A stretch of 64,000 bases of DNA from Myxocyprinus asiaticus (Eukaryota; Chordata; Actinopteri; Cypriniformes; Catostomidae), in the NCBI RefSeq assembly GCF_019703515.2, contig NC_059356.1, positions 24,288,197-24,352,196 on the forward strand. Reading direction: 5' to 3'. Below the pieces are notes generated by a model. The model saw only the letters and a program-made list of their open reading frames with translations. It did not search any database and was not told the origin of the DNA. Of this stretch, positions 49,291-61,754 are shown piece by piece. How positions within the stretch are numbered: position 1 is the stretch's first letter; each line of letters starts with the position of its first letter. The translations under genes were made by a program, and so were the position numbers.

Positions 49291-49615
49291 TATAGTGGTG
49301 GCGTTTGACCTGAACATGAAAAGAAGCCTGTTTGTATAAAATTAGCCTTTAAAGTTACTGTAAAGTTTAACTTTTAAAGGAAATTCATAGTTTCTAGAGG
49401 AAGTAGTTGGTACTTTTCTCTTTTAGATGGACATTTTATTTTTATTTTCTGATACTACAAGGAAGCTTCATGGTGGATGGTGTCAGGCTGGTGGCCAATG
49501 CTTGCAGTCAGGGAATTTATTTGTTTATTTGCCCAATAAACTTCACTGCAACCATCTTGTTGTAGCAGCTGTCCTGTCAGTGGATGATGAGCCACAGAGA
49601 GGCTGTAGGTTTCCC

Positions 49616-49695
49616 CAGGGGTGGAGCTAGGGGGTGGCCAATGGGGTGGCCAGGCTTCAGTCCAAGGTGGCCACGGCCACCCCATTGGCCACCCC
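49616..49695. repeat. Hairpin with a 21 bp perfect stem
   Basis: GGGGTGGCCAATGGGGTGGC at 49631-49650 (plus one more base) is exactly complementary to 49675-49695. A 23-base loop separates the arms. The CAGGGGTGGAGCTAG just before it resembles hAT-type ends seen at 34546. Confidence 0.7.
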
Positions 49696-51838
49696 ACTCG
49701 CAATTGCAGTTTTGGTCATTTTTTGTCTTGGTCACAATTTAGCTAGTCTTTCTACACCAACAACCACCATCCCCCCGTCCGACGATACCCCCCCCCACCC
49801 CCCCACACACACACGCACACAAACTCTGGTGATTTAGATGTTTATGGCCAATGGAATTCAAGCCAGAACAAAGCTTGGATTCCTCTTAACATTGTTGACT
49901 TACAGTATCTACAGATTCATCACTAAATATAAACCAAAATGGACAATGTGGTTTCAAATACTTTATTTATGTTTAGTCGCAATGGTCAGATAATGCAAGT
50001 TTTTACCTGATTTGTCTTAACTTTAACAGACAAGGCCACATCAGCTAAACTATTTTGAAAATGTTTAGAGAATGATTCTGGGATAACCAATGGGGTAAAT
50101 GGTGAGACAGAAATGCAAATACCCATAGGGAAAATTCATACACAGAACAGCCACACAACTACACACACATATACATAAGTACGTACTACATAGATAGTCT
50201 GATACACATAGGGAAGTGATCAGAGTCTGATACACATAGGGAAGTGATCAGAACTAAAAAATTTAAAAACATCATGTTAAATAGAATAGAATAGATTAGA
50301 ATAGAATAGAATAGAATGTGTTTAAGAGCAATAGAGACACTTCCATAAGAAATGCAAGTGACATCAAATAAAAGAGTTAGGTTGGAAGTAATCCAAACAC
50401 TTGATAAAGGGGGGAGGATTTGGAGTGTACAGGGAAGTGTAAACATTTAGATTAGATTGTGTAACTTCCTAATGTCTCCCTATTTGTGTGATTCTGTAAC
50501 CTGATCAAAAGCCTCACACTTTGCTCAATCACAGTGAGTTCAGTGGTTTCACTTTTCAGCCAAATGTTATCCAGCCTGGCTTTCAAAATCTGAACCTAAG
50601 AACTGAACCAGAACCAAGCTTAAACCAGACAAATGACTACCTTGAGACTAAAGCAAACCAAACAGCTGTGTATCAATGTGAAACTTCCCTCACAATGCTC
50701 AATTCGTCACTGAGTCATATACAAATACATTATTTCCTCTTTATAGAGAGGTCACCTACTGAAACAGAGAGGAGAAGTGACTGTAATGGCAAATCCCAAA
50801 TATATGACCTGTGTCTTAGATATCTTATGTGGTTAACCATTGCTCTCTGGCATTCATTTCACTGCAAACTTCATGTTATGACTTATGTGTGCCATCTAGT
50901 GGTCATATGAGGCATTTGATCAGTTTATGCTATAGTGCTCGTCTTTACTCGTGATACACAGACACAAATTAAGGCCTACATCCAGGCAGAACATATATTG
51001 TTCATTAAAGGTTTATATGCTAGGCTTAATGTGACATAATGTAGCCTGTTGTGTGTGATTACAGCTACAGATTTGACTGCTGGCTCATTTTGTTAAGTAA
51101 AAGAGAAATCTGATGACTGATCAATTCTATAGAGTGCATTAGATGCTTGTTCAGAGGTCCAGGATACAGGTTATACAACTCAGTAACAGGCAAAGCGAAA
51201 AAACATAGTTATGACTAAAGCAATACACAGACTGAACACAAGGTATAGTTTAAAGATAGCATATATATTTACTACCAAATCATAGATCATGTGATTGCAC
51301 CTTTTGGTCAGTAAAAAGCTTAATTATATAACCTTGAATGTACAGTATACAATATACTAATACTATAATAAAGCATCACTTAAACCGCAGCAGCACTTTT
51401 GAGAGTACAAATCTTATAAATATTCATGTGTTAAGAAAATTTGTGATTATACATTATATGTGTGTGTGCGTGTGTGTGTGTGTTTGTGTGTTTTTATTTT
51501 TTATTTATTTATTTATTTATTTATTATTATTTGTGATTATAGTATAGTGTGGGTTCATTGCATATCTAAAAAAAAAAAAAGCTTGTGGGAACTGAGGCCC
51601 TCATTCTGAAACTTATTTATTAAATTGTGTCACACTGGTAACTTGAAACAGATGGTGCTTAGATGGTCTTCATTAAGGGATGGGGTGATGGGGTTAGGAT
51701 TATGAAGACAGATTTTTGAGAGAGGAGTAGAGGGAAAATTACAGGAAAAGAAATCAATTGAGGATTGCACAGCTTTCATCGCTTAATCCTATACTGAATC
51801 TCTTTGTATTTCCTGTTAATAAAAATAAATGATGGCTT
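49696..51838. other. Intergenic, with a tandem duplication and microsatellites
   Basis: Contains a perfect 28 bp tandem duplication at 50196-50251, (AATAG)n at about 50283-50315, (TG)n at 51461-51491 and (ATTT)n at 51498-51521. A 129-codon frame at 50521-50910 has no family resemblance and no start context. Confidence 0.5.
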
Positions 51839-52034
51839 ACTAGTGTAACAAGTCCTGCTTGCTCCACTCTGAACGGGATTCGAACCGGTGTCAGCCAGCA
51901 TGAGAGGTTAAAGATGAAGGTAACGGCTACAGCCATTAGCATCAGTCACTAGTTCTTCTCTTGACGCCAGGGTAGTGAGGTTTCCACATACTGCACAACT
52001 ATTACGTACCAGTTGGCTACCATTACACTAGTGT
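51839..52034. repeat. Small inverted-end element with a tRNA-like B box
   Basis: ACTAGTGTAAC at the left and ATTACACTAGT at the right are inverted. Inside, on the minus strand, CCGGTTCGAATCCCG is a perfect B-box-like sequence, but no matching A box or tRNA fold was found. Confidence 0.4.
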
Positions 52035-52904
52035 GTTCTTTACCTTTGTCCTGCCTACAGAAAACAGCAGACACTACAGCATAAACACAGAGCCGATTCC
52101 TTACGAGTTTGAGAAAGTAAATGCACGCAGAATGATTTTATAGGGGGCAATCATTTATGAATTTTTTTTTTAAACATTCACCCTCATGCATATTCATATT
52201 CTTGAATGAGTAATATTGAAGCATAGTGTGTAGGATAATTGTAAGTAGGAGGGAGTGTGATAAAACTCCAATCTGATTTGATTAGAAACGCTGTAAATCC
52301 CACTCTGTCCCTGTGCATGCCGCATCTTCCACCCTGCTGATGCCCTACAAACCTACTTCTTAATCCCAAAGCCTTTTTAGATCACAGAATCATGGACAGA
52401 CCGCCTCTTTCAACACAAAGCCTGTTTTTCCCCCAACCTTGCACCGACCCAAACAAACACAATCTGATTGTAAGCAGCGCGACTTTGATTGATTGTAGTA
52501 ATAAGAGGAAGGGAGGCACCGGGAATGCGGACTTGATGGGAATTTTGTGACGGCATGATGAGGTTAATTTCCTGCACTGGAATAGTGCAACCGGACTGTA
52601 CAATCATCCTTCTCACATGACAACAGAAGAAGTGTATAACGCTGAAACTACATATTCGCTGCAGTCATGAGTAATGAGCAAGGTCGTACTGTTGCTTGAA
52701 TCCAAAAGGTTTTTTTTCCTCTTCTCATCTTGCGCCCCCTCCCTCACCGCAAACCCGGACACTAAAATCGTGGCTGTCCACTGTACACCCAAACCATGCA
52801 ACAACTCCGCTTTCTCTCTGTATCATTTAACACAGTGTTTATGTGTTTATTACGACCAAATGGTCAAAACTTTTATCAAGTTTTTCAGTGCATTTGGCTT
52901 AATG
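52035..52904. other. Upstream region of cntnap1, non-repetitive
   Basis: From about 52180 onward the sequence is free of obvious repeats, unlike most of the intergenic DNA, and so is a candidate for distal promoter or conserved non-coding sequence. No exon was recognised. Confidence 0.4.
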
Positions 52905-53124
52905 AAAGTATGCGCGCTCCCGTCAAAGAGCAGCATCAGCACCAATGTCTTGCGCGCGCGCCCGGCTCAAGCGAGCGAGCCCGTCGCCATCCCGGCCGGG
53001 AGAGTTGAAGCCGCGCGAGTTAAAGTTGGCCGAAAGGACGGCTGAACGATGCTGGACTGTCCGGTTACGCGGAGAGGATAACATCTGATTTACTCACCTA
53101 AGCGGGGGCTGTCTACCGGAAAGA
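52905..53124 (+). promoter_or_regulatory. cntnap1: CpG-rich promoter / 5' UTR of cntnap1 with two upstream ORFs
   Basis: A short CpG-dense block, most marked at 52945-53045 (GCGCGCGCGCCCGG and similar), precedes the start codon; CpG is otherwise rare in the window. Two upstream ORFs lie in this block: 52945-53088 (47 codons, in the same frame as the main start but ended by TGA) and 53049-53081 (10 codons). They matter only if transcription starts upstream of them, which the sequence does not show. No clear TATA box was seen. Confidence 0.55.
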
Positions 53125-53188
53125 ATGGGCATCAAAATTCTTGGCCCGTGCCTCTTACTCTTTCTCGCTTTTCAGCATTGCTCCTCAC
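53125..53188 (+). CDS. cntnap1: cntnap1 coding exon 1: signal peptide
   Basis: Contactin-associated protein 1 (Caspr) is a neuronal type I membrane protein that, with contactin, forms the paranodal junction between axon and myelin. This exon encodes MGIKILGPCLLLFLAFQHC, a typical signal peptide with one Lys before a hydrophobic core, and ends in phase 1 at a GTAAGT donor. Across all eight exons the predicted protein is 439 residues plus one base: signal peptide 1-20, discoidin (F5/8 C) domain about 24-169, laminin G1 about 172-359, and laminin G2 from about 365. Assignment to CNTNAP1, not CNTNAP2 to 5, rests on family-specific stretches such as LLYGDR.D.WTP and LSEGQVNV. The EGF, fibrinogen-like, further laminin G, transmembrane and cytoplasmic parts lie beyond the window. 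Confidence 0.85.
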
Positions 53189-55164
53189 GTAAGTCAAACT
53201 GCTGGTGCAAAATGCACTACATATGTCTTATTTGTCCAAAGCAGGGCATTTGCATGATTAAAGCAAGAACAAAATGTTTCTAAAATATTAATGTTTGGCC
53301 TAAATGACCATTTGTGAGCATTTAATGTAGCTTACTGCATCAGCGAGGAAATAGAATGTAAAACTGATATAGAATTTTCTTTTTTTTTTTTTTTGTTCCG
53401 TTTGTGTGTGGTCTAGAGGGTTTTTTTGTGGTGAAATTAAAGCATTGATGTTGTCCTGAGTCCTGGCTCGCGGCTCTGCCTGAGTCTGCCGGACTCTTTC
53501 TGCATTGCAGTGCTTCCGCGCGCTCACTTGGGCAAGTTTCTGCATGGCAAAGTGCGTATCGTGGCGCAGGGGACACGCGCAAAGGACACGCGGGTTTCAC
53601 TTAGACTGTTAAAATAATTTATTTAAACATTTAGCAGCGGTTTCCTGTGTATTTTGATGTAATTCCATGAAGTTGTGGGACCAACCCTATGCCTAGAGGG
53701 TGGACGCATTAACTATCTACGAACTCCTAAATTCAAATGACGTAGAAATACTGCATGCGAATTCACACCTAGGTTACCTTAAAACAGCATTTGAATCCCA
53801 ATATAAATAAAAAGAGAAGCATTCTAATTTAATAAATAACTAAACACTCATTTTTGTATTTAATTTATGGTTCCAGGAATGTTTGCAATATTTTACTCTC
53901 AACAAAGTCTGCTTTAAATAGGATACTTGCAATTGCTAAACCATGATATAAAATTGGTCTTGGTCTAATAATGTATCTGTTAGTGTGTGCACGCATTCCA
54001 TAATTAACACTGATGGTTTTGTCATCACGTGAGCCTTTAGAATGGGGGTGTATTGTGTCTTCAATCTTGTAATACACGGTTTTACTGTGTCAGGTTGTGG
54101 GTTTGTGGACTGTGACTTAACCAGCTTGATCAAAGTGACTTTAGCTAAAGTTTAATTTAGCCATTTTGAATTATTAATGTAAGCCCTTGTCATCTCTGGA
54201 TAGTGTTTGATGCCGAGGTCTTGTGTGAATGAGAGTGCAATCTATTGCATGCTAATAGGAATTGTGTCGCATATTGTGTTGAAACTATAACAGCACATTT
54301 TGAAACAATAAGGTGTTCTGAAATCCCAAAAGTGGGGCTTTGCTTGCCTCCCACCTCACTACAAATTATTTGACAAGAATGAGTACTTCAAAATGACGTA
54401 TTGTCTTAAGGAGATAATTGAAGCAGCACTGAGCAGGGAGATGAAACAGCATTAACACTGCACTCTTGCTGCAGATTCACTGGCATAAATCTTTGGTAGG
54501 GAGGGAGGGAGGGAGTGGAAATTGTCCAGACTGAAAATGGATGCTCTCTCATTACAGGGAAATTATTTTACAATATACTCTTTATCAGTATCTAATATGT
54601 CCTTCCTGAAATATGTCCCATCTGTGTGTGTGTGTGTGTGTTTGTTGAATAGAGTTCAAATGGTGGCGTTTGGTGCTATAGAAATGATCCCATGCAAAAA
54701 TGTGTGAAAGATTCAGGGAGAGGATGTTATTTTTAGTGTGTGACAAGGGGGTGACTTTCTTGGATTGACTCAGAGAATTTGGATTTTGATATTCATAATC
54801 CCTTTGGAGTTTATCTTTTTTGCTTTTATTCAAAGACAGCCGCTAACTGTGTTGCCAGCCCTGTTCTGAATAATTCATACCAACGTGCACCCCCCCCCAC
54901 CCCCCTACGTTTGCAGCTGACCATGATAAAAATGCTAACCAAAGCCTTCCTACCTGTATGATAGTCAACATGCTCTTAACCAGCCCAAAAAGTGTGATCC
55001 AAACCAGCAGTTTAGCTCGACCCATGTGTAATGCCGTCTCCTCCCAGTGATGAGAGATAACTCATGTGATACGCTCTCACTTCTCCTATAGCAGAAGTGC
55101 TGCGTCAGCCTGCAGTGACTGGGGGAGTGCTTGTAATACAACACATGAGTTAGAGATAGAGGGA

Positions 55165-55199
<35 letters not shown>

Positions 55200-55910
55200 C
55201 AGCGTTCAAGATGCTCCGTCACATTTGTCACCATCATCCTTACCCTTTGAGTAGTGAGCTGTAAAGGGTATTGGAGAGAGAGAAAGAGATACAGAGCTAG
55301 AGAGCATCATATGGAAGCAAAAAGGAGTTTGAAAATTGCAGATGGAAACAGCACTACGTGAACACAGATGTCACAGAAACACGACCAGGTCACTTTTCAC
55401 CCCAAAATCAAATTAAATAAAATATAATATTTTGTGTAATTTAATTTTCATTAAAATACAGCACAATGAAAGCATTATTTCCCCTTAATGCTTTTTCTTC
55501 TGTAACTCTCATTATTCTCAATGGTGATTCTCATTACTGTTACAATATTTTTTACAGCAGGTTTCATTAGATTCACTCAAAAGATGACATTTTTCTCATT
55601 TAAGCTATCAAAATGCATAGACAGGAAAGTGTGGTTTAAGCATTTTGCAGCTTTGTCTTTAGATGCCATGAGATTTGCATGAGTGTGTGTCTCTGTATGT
55701 GTCTCTCTGAGTGTTATCGCATTTCCTCAGCTTACCCTGCAGCACTTCTGCTCTGAGTGCTTTAATAACTCTAATGCTTCTCGCTGCTCTGCTTAGCTGC
55801 TGGGGAAAAGAGTAGCACAGGGTGGAAATCAATGATCTCATATCTAGTGAAGAGGATGCTGCAAACTTCAATTTAGAGCACAGTCACAGACAATAACCCC
55901 TGCACCTTAT

Positions 55911-55987
<77 letters not shown>

Positions 55988-58900
55988 GACTGGGTCACAT
56001 TCAATCGATTCATTTATCAGCCTATATCTGAATAAATAAAAGCATGTGTGCTAATGCTTCCGGGAGTATTTAGAGTCCAGGCTAATATTAGAGGCTGGAA
56101 AATAAGTCTTATTCTGTTTTGAATAGTGAAAAATGTTAGGAGGAAGTTTCATAGATGTTGTATCATGTTTTATCATGTATCATAAAAATGTGTTGATCTG
56201 TGTTGTATATGATAAAATTTAGCATAACATGTTAAGTTGTGATGAGTAAAGACTAAAATTTGTCAATTTGAAAAATAGTATTTAGAAATCAGAATCTAAT
56301 GTTGTGATTGTTATATCAATGTCCAAATGCTACAGATATCTTGCAATCTAACTTACCAATACAAAGCTATCATGGATTTTACAATGTGGTGAATCAACAG
56401 CACGCACACACACGCACACACACAATCTTTCCTCTTTCTGTCTCTCTGTCTGTCTCACTCAGTGTTACCCCTGCTGTCTCTTTGCATTTGCTACAGGATA
56501 TGATAAAACCACCTTGAGAAACACATTTACTTAACTATCTAAATGGGATCATACCATAGACTTCTATTGTTTTTAATATGTAGCTATTTATCATTACTAT
56601 AAACTATAATTACACCCACCCACACCCTACCATTAAAAGAAAAAGTAAAGACAACTCACATTTTTAGAATATAAAAGACACCTTTTCCTTCAAGGATACA
56701 CCAAAAGTAATTTTGTCAGATTTAGCAAGCTTCTGGGGACTTTTTTCAGCAAGTTTTTCCCAGAGTACAGTCATGTAAGAAATGCAAAGTGCACAAAAAC
56801 TAAAACCTTCTTTGTAAAAGAGTCTGTGATTGAACTGATTGAATGTTGTGGGGCACAATGTCATTATCTTGAACCTTTGAGATCCAGACTCCGAATTTGT
56901 TGACAGTAGTTCGAAAGTTCTGCTACTGAAATCAATCTGTGCTTACCAAAATTCGAACCACTGCCCCCAGTGGCCAAAACTGGAAGTGTTGTTGACCAGA
57001 TTCTGGATGAAAAGTTGTTTTTTAGTTGTAAATTATGTAATGAAGTCAACAGGAATGCACATTTATTCACCATACGCCCTAACCCAAATCCTAAACCAAA
57101 CCATACTATAAGTGCAGTAAAAATGTGTTAGCTTTAGAGCAAAAATGCATCCTCCAAATTGTGTTCACAACTGTGACTGTGATTGCTTTCTTGTTTCCAT
57201 GGGGCCAGAACCTGTGATTTAGAAATTGCTTGTGCAATACGCTAGGGTCACAGGGGAAAGGTGAACACGTTTGAATAATGCAAAAATGTCTGATGAAGAA
57301 TGCTGCTAGTCAGTAATTCAGGAGATGGGGGGTGGCGTTTTTTTTAGTAATTTGGCAGAATAGGGCACAGGAACATGAACATTCGCATGTTGATTTCCCG
57401 TGTGATCATGTTGCGAGATCACTGTCCCTCAAAGATGGAATGACCATTCAAACTATTTACGATCAGTCTAATCCCTCACGATCTTCAGAAAACATCTGAA
57501 GACATAGCTGTTCTGTTAGCATTTTAATATCTAAATAAGCACTTTCAATACTCCATACTCAAGGTTACCCAATAAAATATAAACACAGCTTGAACCTTTT
57601 GAATTACTTGTTTATATCAGCTATGCGACTTTGTGTTGCAGTTTGTTTTGTACTGCTTTTACCTTGTAAGTTGCTTTAGATAAAAGCGTCTACATGAATA
57701 AATGTCAATGGGACAATAGGAATGCTATGGGTGAAGGGTACATGATTGTTGTTATATGTGGTTAATTTCTCTCATTCGATCTACTTATTGGGGGGACTGT
57801 TTGCCTCTAGCCACATATTGTCTCCTGGTTCTCCTGGTTGGTATCTCATCTTGATAGCTCTGCATACTGTAGATCTCTTTTCTTTTCCTGTCCTCTGTCT
57901 GTTCTTGGTTTATGTGTCTGCTGTAGTTAGTGAGGTGCGGTGGATGGACTATGAGTGCTGATACCATTTGGGCAGATGGGTTCATTAGAGCTCTGTTGAA
58001 AGGGTGAAATTGAGGTGGGTTTATCTGACGCTGCTGTTTAGATTAAGCTGAAATGTTGCCAGGTCTAAATGAAGCAGGGATTTGTGTAACAGGGGACTGA
58101 TGAAATGCCACAGTAATATTTGCTAAAAGGACCTGATTTATATTCTGTTCTGCCTGTCCACTCAGATGCAAAAACATTTGTGTATTGCTACATAACTGTA
58201 ACAAAGCTAATCATAATTATAATAGACTTACCCTAACCCAAGCTCTAAAAAAAACTTTTTTACAATTTGGAGAAGAAAAAAACAAAACAGCATTGCTAAA
58301 TTTTTTAAAATTGACATCCCAAAATTTCCTCTCACTTCTGGGGATAATTTTGTCCCCAACCTATAGCTAAGTACGCACACACATGCACACATATATACAC
58401 ACACAAAGTGTGTCTGTCGAGCCCTGTTTTGTTTGGTACCCACTTTATATTAGGTGTCTTTAACTACAGTGTACTTAAGCATTTGATTCAATGTATTTAT
58501 AATGTACTGTACATACAGTATGTGGTGTTGCATTGTACCTACTTTTAAAGTACCAGCATTTAATTACATTTGTTGTTACACAGTAAATCGTACCCCTAAC
58601 CCAACTCTTACCCTAAACCTAAACCTAACCCCTAAACCCTAACCCTAACCCCGACTCCTAAACCCGTACCTCAACCTCAATTACAGCTAATGTGTATCTT
58701 GTGAGAATTTTGCAGAACACGTGCACTCGTGTCAGTTCAGTTGTGAGTGATAACCTCGCCCCCCTTGTTAACTTGTTATCAGTTTATTTGCCTCACCTGC
58801 CTTCCCTCATTACCCTCCTCATTTCCTTCCCTATTTAACCTCCCTGTGTTTTCTGTCCCATGCCAGTCGCTGTTTATGTTATCCCTGTTTAGGTTTTTTC

Positions 58901-59120
58901 CTGTCAGTCTGATCCTGTTTGTTCCTGTTGTGTGGTACGGAGCCACACTACCTATGAGGCATTCTCTCCAGCCCAGTCCATCTGCAGATTGTCGCCCTGG
59001 ACTGTTTTTGTTTATTTGTTTTGTTTATTTATCAATAAAAGCCTTTCTTAGTTAACTCTGCGCTTGACTCCTTGCTTCTCTCCACACCCAAAACCTTCAG
59101 CTATAACAACCAAAGTGCAC

Positions 59121-59166
<46 letters not shown>

Positions 59167-59433
59167 TATTTATAATTTTACAAGTTGTAATTTCAGCTAA
59201 AGCTATTATACATTATATGTGTTTAAGGCAATTTGTGGATGTATTTTTCTCATTAATCAATAGTAATTTACCAGTCAACCCCATTTCACAGTGCTTCCTT
59301 ATTTGTATGAAGATGTGATTTGGTGTCAAACTAAACCATATGACATTTTCATTATCTGCTTTATGGAATGCTACTGGAAAAAAATGCTGCTGAATATAAG
59401 TACATTTCTTTCTGTTTCTTTCTCTCTGTTTAG
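53189..59433 (+). other. cntnap1: cntnap1 intron 1 (6.2 kb)
   Basis: Phase 1 intron with GTAAGT donor and TTTAG acceptor. Contents: poly(T) at about 53381-53394, a G-quadruplex-type run at 54499-54513, (AG)n at 55171-55198 and 55911-55983, a repeat at 56880-57105 shared with 27600-27850, a SINE-like tail at 57661-57706, a CA-linked repeat at about 58190-58410, telomere-like CCCTAA text at about 58595-58665, an LTR-like stretch with AATAAA at about 58740-59095, and (CT)n at 59125-59165. Confidence 0.85.
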
Positions 59434-59535
59434 GGCCATGCTTAGATCCACTCATCTCTCCTCTCTATGCGTCCTCTTTCCACGCATCCTCTAGATATAA
59501 CTTTCTTTACTCTGCACACTTTGCCAAACTGTATG
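59434..59535 (+). CDS. cntnap1: cntnap1 coding exon 2: start of discoidin domain
   Basis: Phase 1 to phase 1, with acceptor CTCTGTTTAG and donor GTAAGT. Residues 22-56 include Cys24, expected to pair with Cys169 at the other end of the discoidin domain, and the PLYASSFHASS stretch. Human CNTNAP1 has PLYARSLGASS here, one of the better signs that this is CNTNAP1 and not a paralogue. Confidence 0.9.
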
Positions 59536-59647
59536 GTAAGTGACTATGCCAGAAGAATGTCTTGTCACAAACATCTTAGAGGACAATTGGCATAGATTTT
59601 GACTAACATGTGTTTTGTTTACAATGTGTTTGTGTATGATGATGTAG

Positions 59648-59841
59648 GGAGTAGTGGGTGGTCTCCGTCCCCTCGGGACAGGCAGCCATGGATGCAGATT
59701 GACTTGGGGAGGAAGTATCGTATCATGGCTATTGCTACTCAGGGCACCTTTAATTCCTATGACTGGATCACCAAATACACGCTGCTGTATGGCGACCGAT
59801 TCGATGCGTGGACTCCATATGTCATGAAAGGAGGCAACATG
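59648..59841 (+). CDS. cntnap1: cntnap1 coding exon 3: discoidin domain core
   Basis: Phase 1 to phase 0, with a GATGTAG acceptor (weak pyrimidine tract) and a GTAAAC donor. It encodes residues 56-120, including [17 protein letters not shown] and DWITKY, the standard discoidin-domain core. The [13 protein letters not shown] run is close to the CNTNAP1 version (LLYGDRVDSWTPF) and unlike the SDTGRNW of CNTNAP2 and CNTNAP5. A 98-codon open frame that runs on past the donor reads intron and is not the exon end. Confidence 0.92.
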
Positions 59842-60438
59842 GTAAACATTGACTGTATACAGTATGTAGTTGTGGTTGGAGTGCCCAACAACTGATATGA
59901 TTTGGTACTTGTGCTGATCAAGCCTCAATGTTTGGTTGAAAGCAGTCATTCTGGACAGGTCAAGATAATAAAGCAATACGCCACAAGAGGCCCTGTGCCA
60001 CAGTGATTTTATCACAGTCAAGGAATGTTCTGAGGCTCATTGCGAAGCAGAGAAAAATGACTGTAGTGGCAGAAAGTAGTGTTTCTTTATAATTTATTTA
60101 CAGTAATAATCAGAATAAATTTTGCCCCAAATTGTTCCTCTGAAAGAAAATAGTACATTAGCCCAACTGTAGGCTGTTTGCAGTTGCCAAGAAATGTAGC
60201 AACTTATATACTTAATTATTTATACTTATTTTATACTTATACTTAGTATAAAATTGTGCACTCATAGGCATATGTTTATCAGCATTTTGTGTCTGAACTA
60301 TTTAGAAACTATTATAAGTATGCTTATGGTGTAGGATTTGCTAGGTGAAGAAAGTTTATACCTTTTATCGGTTTATGATTTGTTAAGTTGTGTATCAGAT
60401 TCATAGGTCCTTGAATATCAGATTTTTTTGTCTCTCAG

Positions 60439-60592
60439 ACGTTGCCTGGCAACTGGAATTACTACCAGGTGAAGAGGAACGTCTTTCATTATGCATTCAC
60501 TGCCAAACATCTGCGCATCTACCCCATGGGATGGAACACTGACAACGGAGGCAAGATCGGCCTTCGGCTAGAGGTCTATGGCTGTGCTTACG
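60439..60592 (+). CDS. cntnap1: cntnap1 coding exon 4: end of discoidin domain
   Basis: Phase 0 to phase 1, with acceptor TTTTTTGTCTCTCAG and donor GTAAAC. Residues 121-172 contain PGNWNYYQ, the TAKHLRI.P strand, GKIGLRLEVYGC with Cys169, and the linker to the first laminin G domain. In this copy the segment before TAKH reads VKRNVFHYAF where human has AVVRHDLHFHF, a divergent but alignable loop. Confidence 0.92.
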
Positions 60593-61754
60593 GTAAACAG
60601 CTGAGAAACCTTAGCACATTTATGGACTGGGGCCGCAAGTCTGGACTGGGTCACTGCTGGCAAATGTTTATATATTATCAGCAGCCAAAAACTAATGTGA
60701 AAATCTCTTCAGTGCCTTGTAACGTTAACCAGGCCTTTGGGATGCGAACCTGAGCATTAATCAAAATCTAGCTGTTTTTACATTGTACACATTCTGATGA
60801 TTTGTTTTCTGGTGCAGCGAGTAAAACAGTGACTTATAGAGCTGTTCAATTTGTAGCCCTAAAATCCAGAAGAGAATTAGCATGGGTTACCAATAAAATT
60901 GTGTTCCATTAAATTTATTTTCTCTGCTTTATAGAATAGCGATTTTCGCTAATACTTCTCTTATGGTGAACTGTATTTTAGAAGACTTTCACATTTTGTT
61001 CTACAATAAATTAAACACTCCTACCTCAAATGTGAATTTTGAAACCACTGTGTTTTTTAAAAAAATGCTAATTAACAAGTTGCTACATAAGGACTACAGT
61101 GATTTTCCTGGATGACAAGCACGTAAACTCAACAACAACAAATAAAAAAAAAAAAAAAATAGCAGCTTCAAAATGTACTGTTACTCATAAAATCAAAGAA
61201 CGCTATTCTAAAAACACATTGGAAATTCCTGAGGAAACTCATGGCGATTTAGCCTTCCAGGTTGGCTGCATATTGATGTCATAATGATTGAACAGCAACA
61301 GTGAAATAACTTTGAGTTATTTAGACTGTCTAGAGCCACAAAAGTCACAAAAAGGCTTATGGGAAATTTTTATATATTGATATTTATATATTGAAAATAT
61401 TGATGTTTTAATTCAATATCTATGTAAATAAGTACTGCCAGTATGCTGTTTCGTGCATGGTAAAAACAGTATTAACAAGGATAACTTGTCGAGACATTGA
61501 TCATGACCTCCCTTGCTGAATTCAAATGCATTTGGTTCAATTAAAGTTTATCGACTTATTGATCACAATCACATAGTTCACAAAGCAGCTTTCCACAGCT
61601 GTTTTACGTGCCAGTCAGCACAAAACCTTTTTAATCTGTTTGGCATGGCTAGAAAGAAATCCGTTTGCTTGCCTATTTCATGTTACATTTTTTAGAACAA
61701 ATAAAATCTCCCAATACAATCTTTGACAATCCTCTTGACATTTGACCCTAACAG

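Noticed and set aside
50521..50910. 129-codon open frame on the plus strand
   Set aside because: Composition is not coding-like, no domain is recognisable and there is no promoter or splice context.
51875..51905. tRNA gene suggested by a perfect B box on the minus strand
   Set aside because: No A box or cloverleaf partner segments were found at the right distance, and it sits within an inverted-end repeat.
33231..52900. ccr10 between plekhh3 and cntnap1
   Set aside because: No open frame of the needed length or with transmembrane character exists on either strand in this interval.
58595..58665. CCCTAA-like repeats suggesting a telomere
   Set aside because: The run is short and degenerate, lies inside a cntnap1 intron, and similar text occurs in common teleost repeats (12090-12125, 13510-13620). 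It does not mark a chromosome end.
59491..60021. 176-codon frame on the minus strand
   Set aside because: It is antisense to cntnap1 exons 2 and 3, which have correct splice sites and clear homology on the plus strand.
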